Made by a program: the position numbers and the translations under genes
Part shown: in pieces, positions 52,978 through 61,203 of the stretch
Position numbering within the stretch: position 1 is the first letter of the stretch
How the letters are laid out: each line of letters opens with the position of its first letter
Source: Mucilaginibacter phyllosphaerae
GTDB lineage: Bacteria > Bacteroidota > Bacteroidia > Sphingobacteriales > Sphingobacteriaceae
Assembly (NCBI RefSeq): GCF_004378255.1
Contig: NZ_SNQG01000002.1
Coordinates: 248,001 to 312,000 of the forward strand
DNA length: 64,000 bases
Direction: 5' to 3'
The notes under the pieces: model-generated
What the model was told of the DNA's origin: nothing
Database searches by the model: none
The model's input: only the letters and a program-made list of their open reading frames with translations

Positions 52978-55443
52978 ATGCGATATTTTTTTATAATTCT
53001 GATACTGGCCGCATTAAACAGTAACGCACAAACGGCCGGTGATAAAGGTAAAATAACCGGCAAGGTTACAGACTCGGGCACCAGGCAACCGGTAGACTAT
53101 GCTACCGTATCGTTATTTAAGCAGGGCAGCACCAGCCCTTTCAACGGCATCAGCACCGACCCTAAGGGCGACTTTATTATAGGTAGCGTACCTGCCGGAG
53201 ATTACCGCCTTACCATTGACTTTTTGGGCTATAAGCGCTACACTGCAGAACATGTTATAGTGACCGATGGGGGTACGATGGCCCTGGGCATTATTTTACT
53301 GCAGCCGGTACAAAACCAGCTTAAGGGGGTAGAAATTGTTGCCAAAGCGCCGGTTATTGAAAACCGTATTGATAAAATGGTTTACAACGCCCAGAATGAC
53401 CTGACCGCCCAAAGTGGTGCCGCCATTGATGTGCTAAAAAAAGTGCCCCAGGTAACGGTTGATATTGATGGTAATGTAGAGTTGCAGGGAAACGCTAATA
53501 TCCGGTTTTTAATAAACGGCAAACCGAGCAGCATTTTTGGCGCAAGCCTTGCCGATGCCCTGCAGGCCATACCCGGCAGCCAGATAAAAAGTATTGAAGT
53601 GATAACCAGCCCCGGCGCTAAATATGATGCGGCAGGCACAGGGGGAATCATCAACATTATTTTAAAAGATAACAAGGTGCAGGGCATCAACGGCAGTGTT
53701 AACCTTACCGCAGCCACCCGCCAGGAGAATGGCTCTTTTAACCTGAATGCGCGGAAGGGAAACTTTGGGGTTAATGCATTTTTTAGCGGGAATGCCCAGC
53801 TTAATACCACTGTTTTAAACACCAACAACCGTACATCAACCGGCAGCAACGGCGATGTTACCCGCCTGTTTCAGCAAGGCAGCGCAGATACCAAGCGCAG
53901 CGGCTATCAATCGGGCTTAAACTTTAACTGGAGCATTACGCCAAAGGATGAATTAACCGCTTCTGTAGGGTTTGACCATTTTGGCAACCATAGCAACGGC
54001 ATTACCAGCCAGCAGCAAACGCTTAAAGATTTTACATCAGGCGACATATTATCAGATTTGATTAGCCTGCGCAATTCTGATAGCAGGTTTAGCGCCTACT
54101 CTACAGATCTGAGCCTGAGTTATAAAAAGAACTTTAAAAAGGAAGGGCAGGAACTGGACTTTTTAGTTACCACCAGTAACAGTAAAAACACCGCTAATTA
54201 CCTGCAGACACAGGATTATTTAAACGACCCCAGGGAAACAACAGGTATAAGGGGCAATAACCCGGGTAACGACCGTGAAACCAATATATCCATAGATTAT
54301 ACGCACCCCATCACCAAAACATTTACGATTGAAGGTGGCGCAAAAGCCGTAATTGAAGATCTGAAGAACACTACAGTTACCGATACCTTGTTAGGCGGCA
54401 ACTATGTAAATAACGCCGACCAAAGCTACACCTTTAATTATAAACGCAATATTTATGCGGCTTACCTTTCTACTTCATCATCCTTATTTAATAAGTTTTT
54501 AGATGTGAAACTTGGCCTGCGTAATGAATATACCACCACCAGTACCGATTTTAGCGGCGTTACCATCCCCGGTTACAATACGCTTGCGCCGTCGGCGGTT
54601 ATATCACATAAAATTGGTGGTACGCAAAGTATCAAGTTAAGCTACTCGTACCGTATAGAGCGCCCGGATTACGGCGAGATCAACCCGTTTTACAACATCA
54701 GCGACCCAAACAACATCAGCACCGGTAACCCAAACCTGAAGCCCGAAAAAAGTAACAGCTTTGAGTTGGGTTACAACAGATCGTTTAACAGCGGGGCTAA
54801 TTTTTATATCGGGAGTTTTTACAGGCACAATACGGATGATATACAACAATTTGCTGCCCGTTATGATGAGCTGGACATTAACGGCAAGGAATACACCAAC
54901 GTGCTGCTTACACAGCGGGCTAACCTGGGTATTCAGGCATCTTTGGGGGGTAACATTTTTATATCTGTGCCGGTTACCAGTAAACTGAATTTGCGCAGTA
55001 ATATGTTTTTAGTGCAGCGTACCAATAAAGCGCCTGGGATAGATTCTATAAAGGCTTTGCAATACCGTGTAAATTTAAATGCCAGCTACCAGTTTGCAGG
55101 TAATTTTATGGCCGAGGCATTTGGCAACTATAATTCATCAACCCGTACGTTGCAGGGTAACCGCCCAAAATTCTTTTTTTATACCATGGCCGTGCGTAAA
55201 CAGTTTTGGGATAAAAAGGCAAGTATAGGCCTGGTGGCCAACAATGCCTTTAGCCGGTATATTAACCAGGAATCGGTTACCAGGGGGCCGGGCTTTAACC
55301 AGTCAACCATCAGGCAGCTGCCGTTCCGTTCGTTTGGTATTACGCTGAGTTATAAGTTTGGTAAGCTGGAGTTTTCTAAAGAAAAAGAGAAGGAAGGCCA
55401 CGAAGAAAATGGCAATCTGCCTGCCGAATCTGCCGGGAGGTAA
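52978..55443 (+). CDS. Outer-membrane beta-barrel protein, TonB-receptor-like (OMP_b-brl_3)
   Basis: An 821-residue outer-membrane protein. Signal peptide (YFFIILILAALNSNAQ), CarboxypepD-reg-like domain at about 20-110 (ITGKVTDSGTRQPVDYATVSLF), a plug-like domain (VVAKAPVIENRIDKMVYN; AAIDVLKKVPQVTVDIDGNVELQG; SIEVITSPGAKYDAAGTGGIINIIL in parts) and a long barrel ending FGITLSYKFGKLEF. The DVLKKVPQV and DGNVxLQG pattern is that of the OMP_b-brl_3 family. There is no SusD partner or TonB-box operon companion. The C-terminal tail after the last strand is charged (KEKEKEGHEENG). Substrate unknown. The next gene starts 37-60 bp downstream. Confidence 0.88.
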   Translation: MRYFFIILILAALNSNAQTAGDKGKITGKVTDSGTRQPVDYATVSLFKQGSTSPFNGISTDPKGDFIIGSVPAGDYRLTIDFLGYKRYTAEHVIVTDGGTMALGIILLQPVQNQLKGVEIVAKAPVIENRIDKMVYNAQNDLTAQSGAAIDVLKKVPQVTVDIDGNVELQGNANIRFLINGKPSSIFGASLADALQAIPGSQIKSIEVITSPGAKYDAAGTGGIINIILKDNKVQGINGSVNLTAATRQENGSFNLNARKGNFGVNAFFSGNAQLNTTVLNTNNRTSTGSNGDVTRLFQQGSADTKRSGYQSGLNFNWSITPKDELTASVGFDHFGNHSNGITSQQQTLKDFTSGDILSDLISLRNSDSRFSAYSTDLSLSYKKNFKKEGQELDFLVTTSNSKNTANYLQTQDYLNDPRETTGIRGNNPGNDRETNISIDYTHPITKTFTIEGGAKAVIEDLKNTTVTDTLLGGNYVNNADQSYTFNYKRNIYAAYLSTSSSLFNKFLDVKLGLRNEYTTTSTDFSGVTIPGYNTLAPSAVISHKIGGTQSIKLSYSYRIERPDYGEINPFYNISDPNNISTGNPNLKPEKSNSFELGYNRSFNSGANFYIGSFYRHNTDDIQQFAARYDELDINGKEYTNVLLTQRANLGIQASLGGNIFISVPVTSKLNLRSNMFLVQRTNKAPGIDSIKALQYRVNLNASYQFAGNFMAEAFGNYNSSTRTLQGNRPKFFFYTMAVRKQFWDKKASIGLVANNAFSRYINQESVTRGPGFNQSTIRQLPFRSFGITLSYKFGKLEFSKEKEKEGHEENGNLPAESAGR

Positions 55444-55503
55444 TTTTAAAACAATTCTGCGTTATATAGTATTATTATAATGATATCAAAAAGCATTATC
55501 GTT

Positions 55504-55695
55504 ATGAATACTGCTGACAAACACTATAAATTCATAAACAGTAAGACTGGGTATGTAATTTACTACACATCGTTAAGTGCCTCCCATACTCCCGAAGAGC
55601 TGAAAGCCGAGCTGGATAAAATTAAATGCCAGGTTGCCATAAAAAACGGCATTTACCAGGGTACCGTTTACTGGGAAGAGCTAAAGGAATATTAG
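55504..55695 (+). CDS. Small conserved-looking protein, 63 aa
   Basis: A short cytoplasmic protein beginning MNTADKHYKFINSKTGYVIYYTSL; an in-frame ATG eight codons earlier (55480) is possible. It continues HTPEELKAELDKIKCQVAIKNGIYQG and ends TVYWEELKEY, an alpha/beta pattern with one helix and several strands. The composition (Tyr, Lys, Glu) is protein-like and it lies in the gap after the barrel gene on the same strand. I recognise no family. Confidence 0.6.
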   Translation: MNTADKHYKFINSKTGYVIYYTSLSASHTPEELKAELDKIKCQVAIKNGIYQGTVYWEELKEY

Positions 55696-55719
55696 CGGGT
55701 TGTAATTAGCCGCGGCTGT

Positions 55720-57372
55720 TTAGCGGCTGATAAGATATACCCGCGACAATACCTTGCTGCGTGTTGCGCTGTTGATAAATGCAGGCAATATGTTTTCTTG
55801 CGGATAATCAGTAAAGGCTTTAATTATCCTGAAACCGGCTTTGTTGCTTGCCAGCTCATCCAGCGACGCCTGGCTTGCAAAAAAGATTGCCTGCTTGTTT
55901 GCCGGGAATTTTTCAAAATCGGCTATCGCTACAAGATCAACCGGTTGGTTACAGTAAAACTGGAAGATGTTATTTGACGGCCTTAGCGTATAAATACGGG
56001 CATTTGTAAACTGCGGTTGGTTAATGTATTTACCCGCGCTTACCTGCCCGTTGTAGGATGCAATGGTGGGAAACATCACCGTGTTTAAATAGAAATTGGC
56101 AAAAAGCACGGCACAGCAGGTTAACAAAAATACCCTGTAGCCGGCTTGCTTTATTTTTATGATGATGAATGCCGCAAGCAGGCCAAACACGGCCAGATCA
56201 GTAATAAATAATAGGGGCGATGCCGGTTTTAAATAGATGTGGATGATGATCACCACTATCGGCAAGGTTATTACAAACAGCCAAAGTGCCACCCGCCTGT
56301 AGATCTCGCCAGCGCGGCTTAACTGCACAAAACAATATGGCGCCGTAATAATGGCAAACAGCGGGAACAGGATGTTGGTATAAAACGGCAGCTGAAAACG
56401 CGAAAGGGAAAATAATGCCAGTAAAAGTAAGCCGCCGCTTAAGGTATAATACTCTGGCAGGGCAACCTTATGCCATATCTTTTTAATGCTTTTATAAACC
56501 GAGTAGTAAAACAGCAGGCACCAGGGCAAAAACGCCCACAGCAGGGTATGTAAAAAAAAGAAAACATCGCCCGATGCCTTTTGCTTGATAGGGCCGTTAT
56601 TGGCAAACCGCCCAAACTGGCTATCCCACAAAAACCAGCGGATCCCGCTTACCTGGTGTCTGTCGAAAACCAGCTTCTCGGGGTGCAGGTCAAACTGAAT
56701 GTAAAGGGCGTAAAACTCCGGCAGGGTAAAAATAAAGGTGAGCACATACAGCAGCAGCCATTTACCGTAAAACAGGTGTAAAAACTTTTTTTGAAATAGC
56801 TGCTGGCCCAGCAAGCCGCCGTATATCACTACAATTACAAACACGCCTTTGGTCATGATGGCGCAGGCGGTAAGCAGCGCAGCCGGCAGCAGGTGTTTAA
56901 ATGCAGTTTTATCACTATAGCGGCTGATATGATAAATGCTGCCGATAATTAAGGCCATCAGGTAAGGCTCGGCCCGTACATCCAGGTTTGATAGCAGGAT
57001 GTGCTGTGCCGTCATCAGTATTAAAACCGCGGTAAGCGCAATTTCTTTGGTGTAAAAGCGGCGGGCAAAAAGGTAGGTATAAAGCAAGCCCAGCAAAAAA
57101 AACAGCAGGGCAGGCAGCCTGTATGCCCAAACACTAATGCCCAATAACTTAAAGCTGACAGCCGTAGTCCAAAACGGGAAATGCGGCTTATCCAGCCAGT
57201 CGCGGTTATAGCTAAAAAGCTGCAGCAGGTCATTGCGGTGCACCATGCTTTTGGCAATGGCAGCATACAAGCCCTGGTCGTCGGTAAAAAAATCGGTTGT
57301 GATGCCGGCAAAACTAACCAGCAGCGCCAGTGCAAATATCAGCAGGTAAAAAGGTTTGTAATTGTTGGTCAT
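55720..57372 (-). CDS. GT39/ArnT-like glycosyltransferase, paralog A
   Basis: A 550-residue polytopic membrane enzyme from the ATG at 57372. The family uses polyprenyl-phosphate sugars to modify lipids or proteins on the outer face of the inner membrane. The catalytic region near the first helix is seen as TDDQGLYAAIAKSMV, with the acidic pair in the place of the DE/DD motif, then DWLDKPHFPFW. LDVRAEPYLMALI and CAIMTKG follow in later loops. About 12 membrane helices precede a periplasmic C-terminal domain of about 130 residues. It is clearly related to the gene at 61204 (see its entry) in the opposite orientation. Acceptor and sugar unknown. Confidence 0.87.
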   Translation of the reverse strand: MTNNYKPFYLLIFALALLVSFAGITTDFFTDDQGLYAAIAKSMVHRNDLLQLFSYNRDWLDKPHFPFWTTAVSFKLLGISVWAYRLPALLFFLLGLLYTYLFARRFYTKEIALTAVLILMTAQHILLSNLDVRAEPYLMALIIGSIYHISRYSDKTAFKHLLPAALLTACAIMTKGVFVIVVIYGGLLGQQLFQKKFLHLFYGKWLLLYVLTFIFTLPEFYALYIQFDLHPEKLVFDRHQVSGIRWFLWDSQFGRFANNGPIKQKASGDVFFFLHTLLWAFLPWCLLFYYSVYKSIKKIWHKVALPEYYTLSGGLLLLALFSLSRFQLPFYTNILFPLFAIITAPYCFVQLSRAGEIYRRVALWLFVITLPIVVIIIHIYLKPASPLLFITDLAVFGLLAAFIIIKIKQAGYRVFLLTCCAVLFANFYLNTVMFPTIASYNGQVSAGKYINQPQFTNARIYTLRPSNNIFQFYCNQPVDLVAIADFEKFPANKQAIFFASQASLDELASNKAGFRIIKAFTDYPQENILPAFINSATRSKVLSRVYLISR

Positions 57373-57426
57373 CACTGGCCACAAATATAGCTTTAATGGT
57401 ATCTAAATTTTATGGCTGCAAAGCAC

Positions 57427-57455
57427 AAAAAAACCCCTGCCCGCAAGGGCAGAGG
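57427..57455 (-). terminator. Minus-strand terminator with no gene upstream
   Basis: Minus-strand RNA has CUGCCC (57452-57447) and GGGCAG (57442-57437) in a stem with tetraloop UUGC and outer pairs, followed by seven U residues. It lies 55 bp before the ATG of the GT39 gene, so it is either a leader attenuator or the 3' end of a small RNA. Confidence 0.6.
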
Positions 57456-57637
57456 CCAAAAACTCACAACAATTGTTTAAACCTCTCGGTCTATTCCTAA
57501 CTGCAATGTGAATTCAGCTTATATAACACGCTGTATGGGTGAAAGTTTTATGAGTTGCGGCCGGCATAATAATTTTTTTAGATGTTGTAAGTTTATCGGC
57601 TATCTTTATTGCCATAAACTATCTTATATCCATCATC

Positions 57638-58153
57638 ATGAAAAAAACAATTCATTTAAAGGCAGCAATGCTGTTTGCATTTGCTATGCTGTTTACAGCC
57701 GTTACTTTTGCCCAGGATAAACCTGTACCAAGCCCGCGCGATAGCGTTAGTGCAAAAATAGGCGCTTCAACCGTAACTATAAACTACGGCAGCCCCGCTG
57801 TTAAAGGCCGTAAAGTATATGGCGAATTAGTGCCATTTGATAAAGTATGGCGCGCCGGTGCAAACGAGGCTACCACATTTACCACAACTAAAGATATTAT
57901 GGTACAGGGTAAAAAACTACCTGCAGGTACTTACGGTTTTTTTGTGATCCCGACTGCTACCAGCTGGACGATTATATTTAACAAAGTGGCCAAGCAATGG
58001 GGCGCTTATAAATATGATGAGGCGCAGGATGCTTTAAGGGTAACCGCAAAGGCAGTAAAATCAAAAATGAGCGAGCGTTTGGTTTACAAAATAAATAGTA
58101 AAGGCTTTTCTTTAAACTGGGATACATTGTCGGTACCGGTTATGATAAAGTAA
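57638..58153 (+). CDS. DUF2911 secreted protein
   Basis: A 171-residue exported protein: signal peptide (LFAFAMLFTAVTFAQ) and one DUF2911 domain, with SPRDSVSAKIGASTVTINYGSPAVKGRKVYGELVPFDKVWRAGANEATTF as the family hallmark (quoted only by position, 30-80), KKLPAGTYGFFVIP and VPVMIK at the end. These small beta-rich proteins are common in Bacteroidota, periplasmic, and of unknown function. TATCTTTA at 57601-57608 is a one-mismatch -7 box 30 bp before the ATG. Own terminator downstream. Confidence 0.88.
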   Translation: MKKTIHLKAAMLFAFAMLFTAVTFAQDKPVPSPRDSVSAKIGASTVTINYGSPAVKGRKVYGELVPFDKVWRAGANEATTFTTTKDIMVQGKKLPAGTYGFFVIPTATSWTIIFNKVAKQWGAYKYDEAQDALRVTAKAVKSKMSERLVYKINSKGFSLNWDTLSVPVMIK

Positions 58154-58174
58154 TTTTTAATAACTTTTTGTTTA

Positions 58175-58202
58175 GAACCCCGGTTTATGCCGGGGTTTTT
58201 TG
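58175..58202 (+). terminator. Intrinsic terminator after the DUF2911 gene
   Basis: AACCCCGG (58176-58183) and CCGGGGTT (58190-58197) pair around TTTATG, followed by a T-run. Strong rho-independent terminator 23 bp after the stop codon. Confidence 0.9.
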
Positions 58203-58265
58203 TTGCGTTTTATTTAGCGATAGGGAATTTCAGCATTTGCTTTAAACAGTATATTTACCGCAGTG

Positions 58266-59348
58266 ATGCAGCAGCAAAAAATCAGAAAAACCCTGGCCCG
58301 GCAGTGCCTTATTATATTGGGTATTATACTGGCTATAAATTTGTTACTGGTATTTTCTGATCATCCGCAGATGATAGAAAAATATTACTCGCAGGGTTTT
58401 TACCCGGTTATTTGCCAGATACTGCACCCCGCTTTTAATTGGCTGCCCTTTAGTTTTGGCGATGTTGCTTACCTGCTTGTAATCGGTTATCTTATTTACG
58501 CGCTGATAAGGCTGGTATCGCTATGCTTTAAAAAACAGTTTTTAAGAGCCGGCATTTTTACTGCCCGCATCATAACAGGCGTAATGGCCGGCATCTTTAT
58601 ATTTTATCTTTTTTGGGGATTAAACTATTTTCGCCCCCCGGCAGGCGAGCGTTTAAACCTGCGCGACAGTACCTACACCAAAGCCGAATTGCAACGGGTT
58701 ACCAATTTGCTTATCGACAGCGCAAATGCCACCCGCGCAAGGGTAACCGGTGCCGATCTGAAGCAAAATAACGATTCGATATACGGCACAGCCTTTAAAG
58801 CGGTAGTTAAACTTTCGGCTACGTCAAAAGATTTTAGTACCTACAGCCCGCGCATCAAACCCTCGCTGCTTACGCCTTTGCTAAACTACATTGGTACATC
58901 CGGTTATTACAACCCTTTTACCGGCGAAGCGCAAATGAACTACCAGATGCCTGTGTTTAACCGCCCTTTTGTGGCCTGCCACGAAATGAGCCACCAGATG
59001 GGGTACGGTGCCGAAGATGAGGCCAACTTTGTGGGCTTTTTAGCCGCAACCGGTACTACCGACAGGCTGCTGCGCTACTCGGCGTATAACCTGGCCGTGA
59101 ATGAATTTATGCATACCGCGCGCTACACAGATACGGTGATGTTTAAACAACTTAAACAGCGCATTTCTCCGGCCGTGCTTGCCGATTTTAAAACCGAGCG
59201 CCTGTACTGGTTATCTTACCAAAATAAGATAGATACCATTACCAGTGTTTTTTATGATTACTTTTTAAAGGCGAATAACCAGCCCCAGGGCCTTGAAACC
59301 TACAACCGAATGGTATTACTGGTGATGGCAATGTATAGGGGGAAGTGA
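58266..59348 (+). CDS. DUF3810 membrane protein with HExxH metalloprotease motif
   Basis: A 360-residue protein from the ATG at 58266 (a GTG lies one codon earlier). Three membrane helices occupy the first 125 residues (LIILGIILAINLLLVF, FGDVAYLLVIGYLIYALIRL, TGVMAGIFIFYLFWGLNYF). The large remainder is a zinc-protease-like domain with CHEMSHQMG, in which the two His and Glu fit HExxH plus a third-ligand Glu in AEDEANFVGF. This is the arrangement of DUF3810. The protease domain should face the periplasm. Substrate unknown, but such proteins may process envelope proteins. Confidence 0.87.
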   Translation: MQQQKIRKTLARQCLIILGIILAINLLLVFSDHPQMIEKYYSQGFYPVICQILHPAFNWLPFSFGDVAYLLVIGYLIYALIRLVSLCFKKQFLRAGIFTARIITGVMAGIFIFYLFWGLNYFRPPAGERLNLRDSTYTKAELQRVTNLLIDSANATRARVTGADLKQNNDSIYGTAFKAVVKLSATSKDFSTYSPRIKPSLLTPLLNYIGTSGYYNPFTGEAQMNYQMPVFNRPFVACHEMSHQMGYGAEDEANFVGFLAATGTTDRLLRYSAYNLAVNEFMHTARYTDTVMFKQLKQRISPAVLADFKTERLYWLSYQNKIDTITSVFYDYFLKANNQPQGLETYNRMVLLVMAMYRGK

Positions 59349-59822
59349 GTGGTAAGTGGTGAATAGTGAGTGGTTGATTGCTTAAAGACCATCGGTAATA
59401 TCTATTATCATCAGTGTAATGCGGATAAAAAAAATGCGTTCCGTATCTCACCCCGGAACGCAAGCAACATCATCTCTCAAATAATGCTGATCAACTAAAC
59501 CTCAGATAACCTGTTTGTTTATCCAAGCTCTTTATAATAACCATTGCGGTTTTTATTTCTAATCTGTTATTTATCTGTAAGTTAAATACAAAAGGCATCG
59601 ACCTGTAAATAATTGTCAAATATACATCTAACAACTTAAAACATAAAACTATATTGTGATAGCGCAGAAAAAAACGGAAGTTTTTTAAATGCCGACAATA
59701 CCGTATGTTTTATTGATATATGGACTGGATATTGTATGATTTGTTACAGCAAATTCAAACACAAACTTGCTATAAACGGTTTCAAACCAAAAAATAATAT
59801 ATATTTGTTTACCACGTAATAA
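59349..59822. other. 474-bp gene-free region with a candidate small RNA
   Basis: No protein gene is supported. It begins with a GT-rich run of GTGAGTGG-like units (59344-59377) and then the minus-strand transcript unit described at 59427-59612. Near the right end TATATTTG (59800-59807) is an exact -7 box for the plus-strand gene starting at 59823. Confidence 0.5.
59427..59612 (-). ncRNA. Candidate small RNA
   Basis: A promoter/terminator pair without a protein gene. On the minus strand TATATTTG (59617-59624) is an exact -7 box, with a TTTT -33 element about 20 nt farther up. About 150 nt later a 9-bp hairpin UGCGUUCCG/CGGAACGCA (arms 59454-59462 and 59435-59443) is followed by eight U residues (59434-59427). 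Expected transcript about 185 nt. It contains smaller possible hairpins such as AACCGCAAUGGUU. Nothing in the plus-strand neighbours needs this terminator. Family unknown; size would also suit a 6S-like RNA, but I see no firm match. Confidence 0.5.
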
Positions 59823-60308
59823 ATGAAAAAGTTTTGTTTGATAGTTTTACTGTTTTGCTTTGCTGTAAGTGCCCATGCGCAAAGTATCTCTTTTTTTGAC
59901 CTGACCAATCTGACTAACCTGACCGACGGACAGGCGCATACCTATCTTACCCTGGGGGATGTTTTTAAACATCAGTACCTGGAAGAAAAAGACGGTAAAA
60001 AGATAGAGCACTTCCGATCCAGATCTGCAAAGGTTAAAGAGCAAAATATTACCATTGGCGAGAGTACCCGCCTATCCAACGGTACCGTTTTGCGTACCGT
60101 TACCTATGATACCCGCGATCCGCAGCATATTGTTAACCTGATAGCCCAGGCGCGGCGCGCTAAACTGGTTATGAAATTCCAGGGGCAGGATAAGCTTAAT
60201 AACATCTACAAATTCGATAACGAGTTTTACTTTATCACCATGACCATCAGCACTACCGAAAACAAAGGCCAGGTGGTGATCCATCAAAAAGAATTTGTGG
60301 GTTATTAA
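59823..60308 (+). CDS. Secreted protein of unknown function, 161 aa
   Basis: Signal peptide (KKFCLIVLLFCFAVSAHAQ) followed by a 140-residue mature domain: SISFFDLTNLTNLTDGQAHTYL, then a stretch of mixed strands and helices with FKHQYLEEKDGKKIEHF and QHIVNLIAQARRAKL. No Cys in the mature part, no lipobox, no enzyme motif. I recognise no family. A consensus -7 box lies 16-23 bp before the ATG, so the leader is extremely short. Its stop is 12 bp from the stop of the convergent gene. Confidence 0.75.
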   Translation: MKKFCLIVLLFCFAVSAHAQSISFFDLTNLTNLTDGQAHTYLTLGDVFKHQYLEEKDGKKIEHFRSRSAKVKEQNITIGESTRLSNGTVLRTVTYDTRDPQHIVNLIAQARRAKLVMKFQGQDKLNNIYKFDNEFYFITMTISTTENKGQVVIHQKEFVGY

Positions 60309-60320
60309 CTAAAGCGCGGT

Positions 60321-61052
60321 TTATTTACCTATCATGGCCGGGTTAAACACGCTTTTTGCTATAGGTTTATTGGCCTGTATATCATGGTAAATTTCGGTTT
60401 GTAAAAGCTTGTCGTTCATGTAAAATTTGCAAAGCGTTTCGCTCCAGGCGCCTTCTATCATTTTGTGCTCTTCAAAGGTAGCTTCCATTTTGCCGTTTGT
60501 ATCAAATTTAAAATAACGTAAGGCCACAAGCTTATCCTTATCTATCCATAATTGGTTTAGCTTTTCGTCATCAGTTGCCGTACCAAGTACATATACAGGT
60601 TTGCCTTTCCACATACTTTCATGCGCCTTAGAAAGGTCAAAATGTAACTCGTTAAAATGAGTCATCACCTGGTCAAGGGGTTTAAAATACATCCCGCCTA
60701 AAAAAAATATCAGTTCATTCTCGTCTTTAGCGGCACGTACCACTTTGTTGTTACGAAAGATGTAAGAAGAATCTCCGCGGTATATCACCCCGTTGCCACT
60801 TTTATCGTCAAAATCTATCCTCAGCATATCCGGGTAAACAATGCGCTCATGCCAAACATCAGTTTTTACCAAAGTATCGTTACGATAACGGCCGGTGGTT
60901 TGGGTAAAAGTTAAGGATGTATGCCATTTATTATGATAGCGGCCATACATCTTTTTAATAATATCTGCAGATGTTAACTGCTTTGGTAAAGTAAAACCCC
61001 ATACAGATAGTAATGTGATAACAGAGGTAATGATAGATAATAAGTACTTCAT
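60321..61052 (-). CDS. LolA/LolB-fold-like outer-membrane lipid protein (putative)
   Basis: A 243-residue exported protein: signal peptide (YLLSIITSVITLLSVWGFT), then a half-barrel-like sequence with ADIIKKMYGRYHNKWHTSLTFTQTTGRY, MLRIDFDDKSGNGVIYRGDSSYIFRNNKVV and LNQLWIDKDKLVALRYFKFD (in parts). The pattern of an N-terminal helix followed by strands that describe a substrate-loss assay-like RGDS/FRN repeat is that of the LolA-type fold. No lipobox. Name of the domain family uncertain; a role in carrying lipids or lipoproteins is only suggested by fold. Confidence 0.7.
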   Translation of the reverse strand: MKYLLSIITSVITLLSVWGFTLPKQLTSADIIKKMYGRYHNKWHTSLTFTQTTGRYRNDTLVKTDVWHERIVYPDMLRIDFDDKSGNGVIYRGDSSYIFRNNKVVRAAKDENELIFFLGGMYFKPLDQVMTHFNELHFDLSKAHESMWKGKPVYVLGTATDDEKLNQLWIDKDKLVALRYFKFDTNGKMEATFEEHKMIEGAWSETLCKFYMNDKLLQTEIYHDIQANKPIAKSVFNPAMIGK

Positions 61053-61203
61053 AGCAGCTATATTAATTAGTTGCTATAAATTTAAATATTAAATCTATTT
61101 TAAAAAATATGTTGTTATGGCGTAACCCATGCGCTTTAATTGGGCTTAACCACTTTAATAATTTGCTTTTACACGCAAATTATCTCATTAACTTTACCCC
61201 CGA

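Noticed and set aside
59344..59377. GTGAGTGG-type units considered as a CRISPR or tandem array
   Set aside because: Units are only about 8-11 bp, imperfect and without spacers of constant length; no cas genes are in the window.
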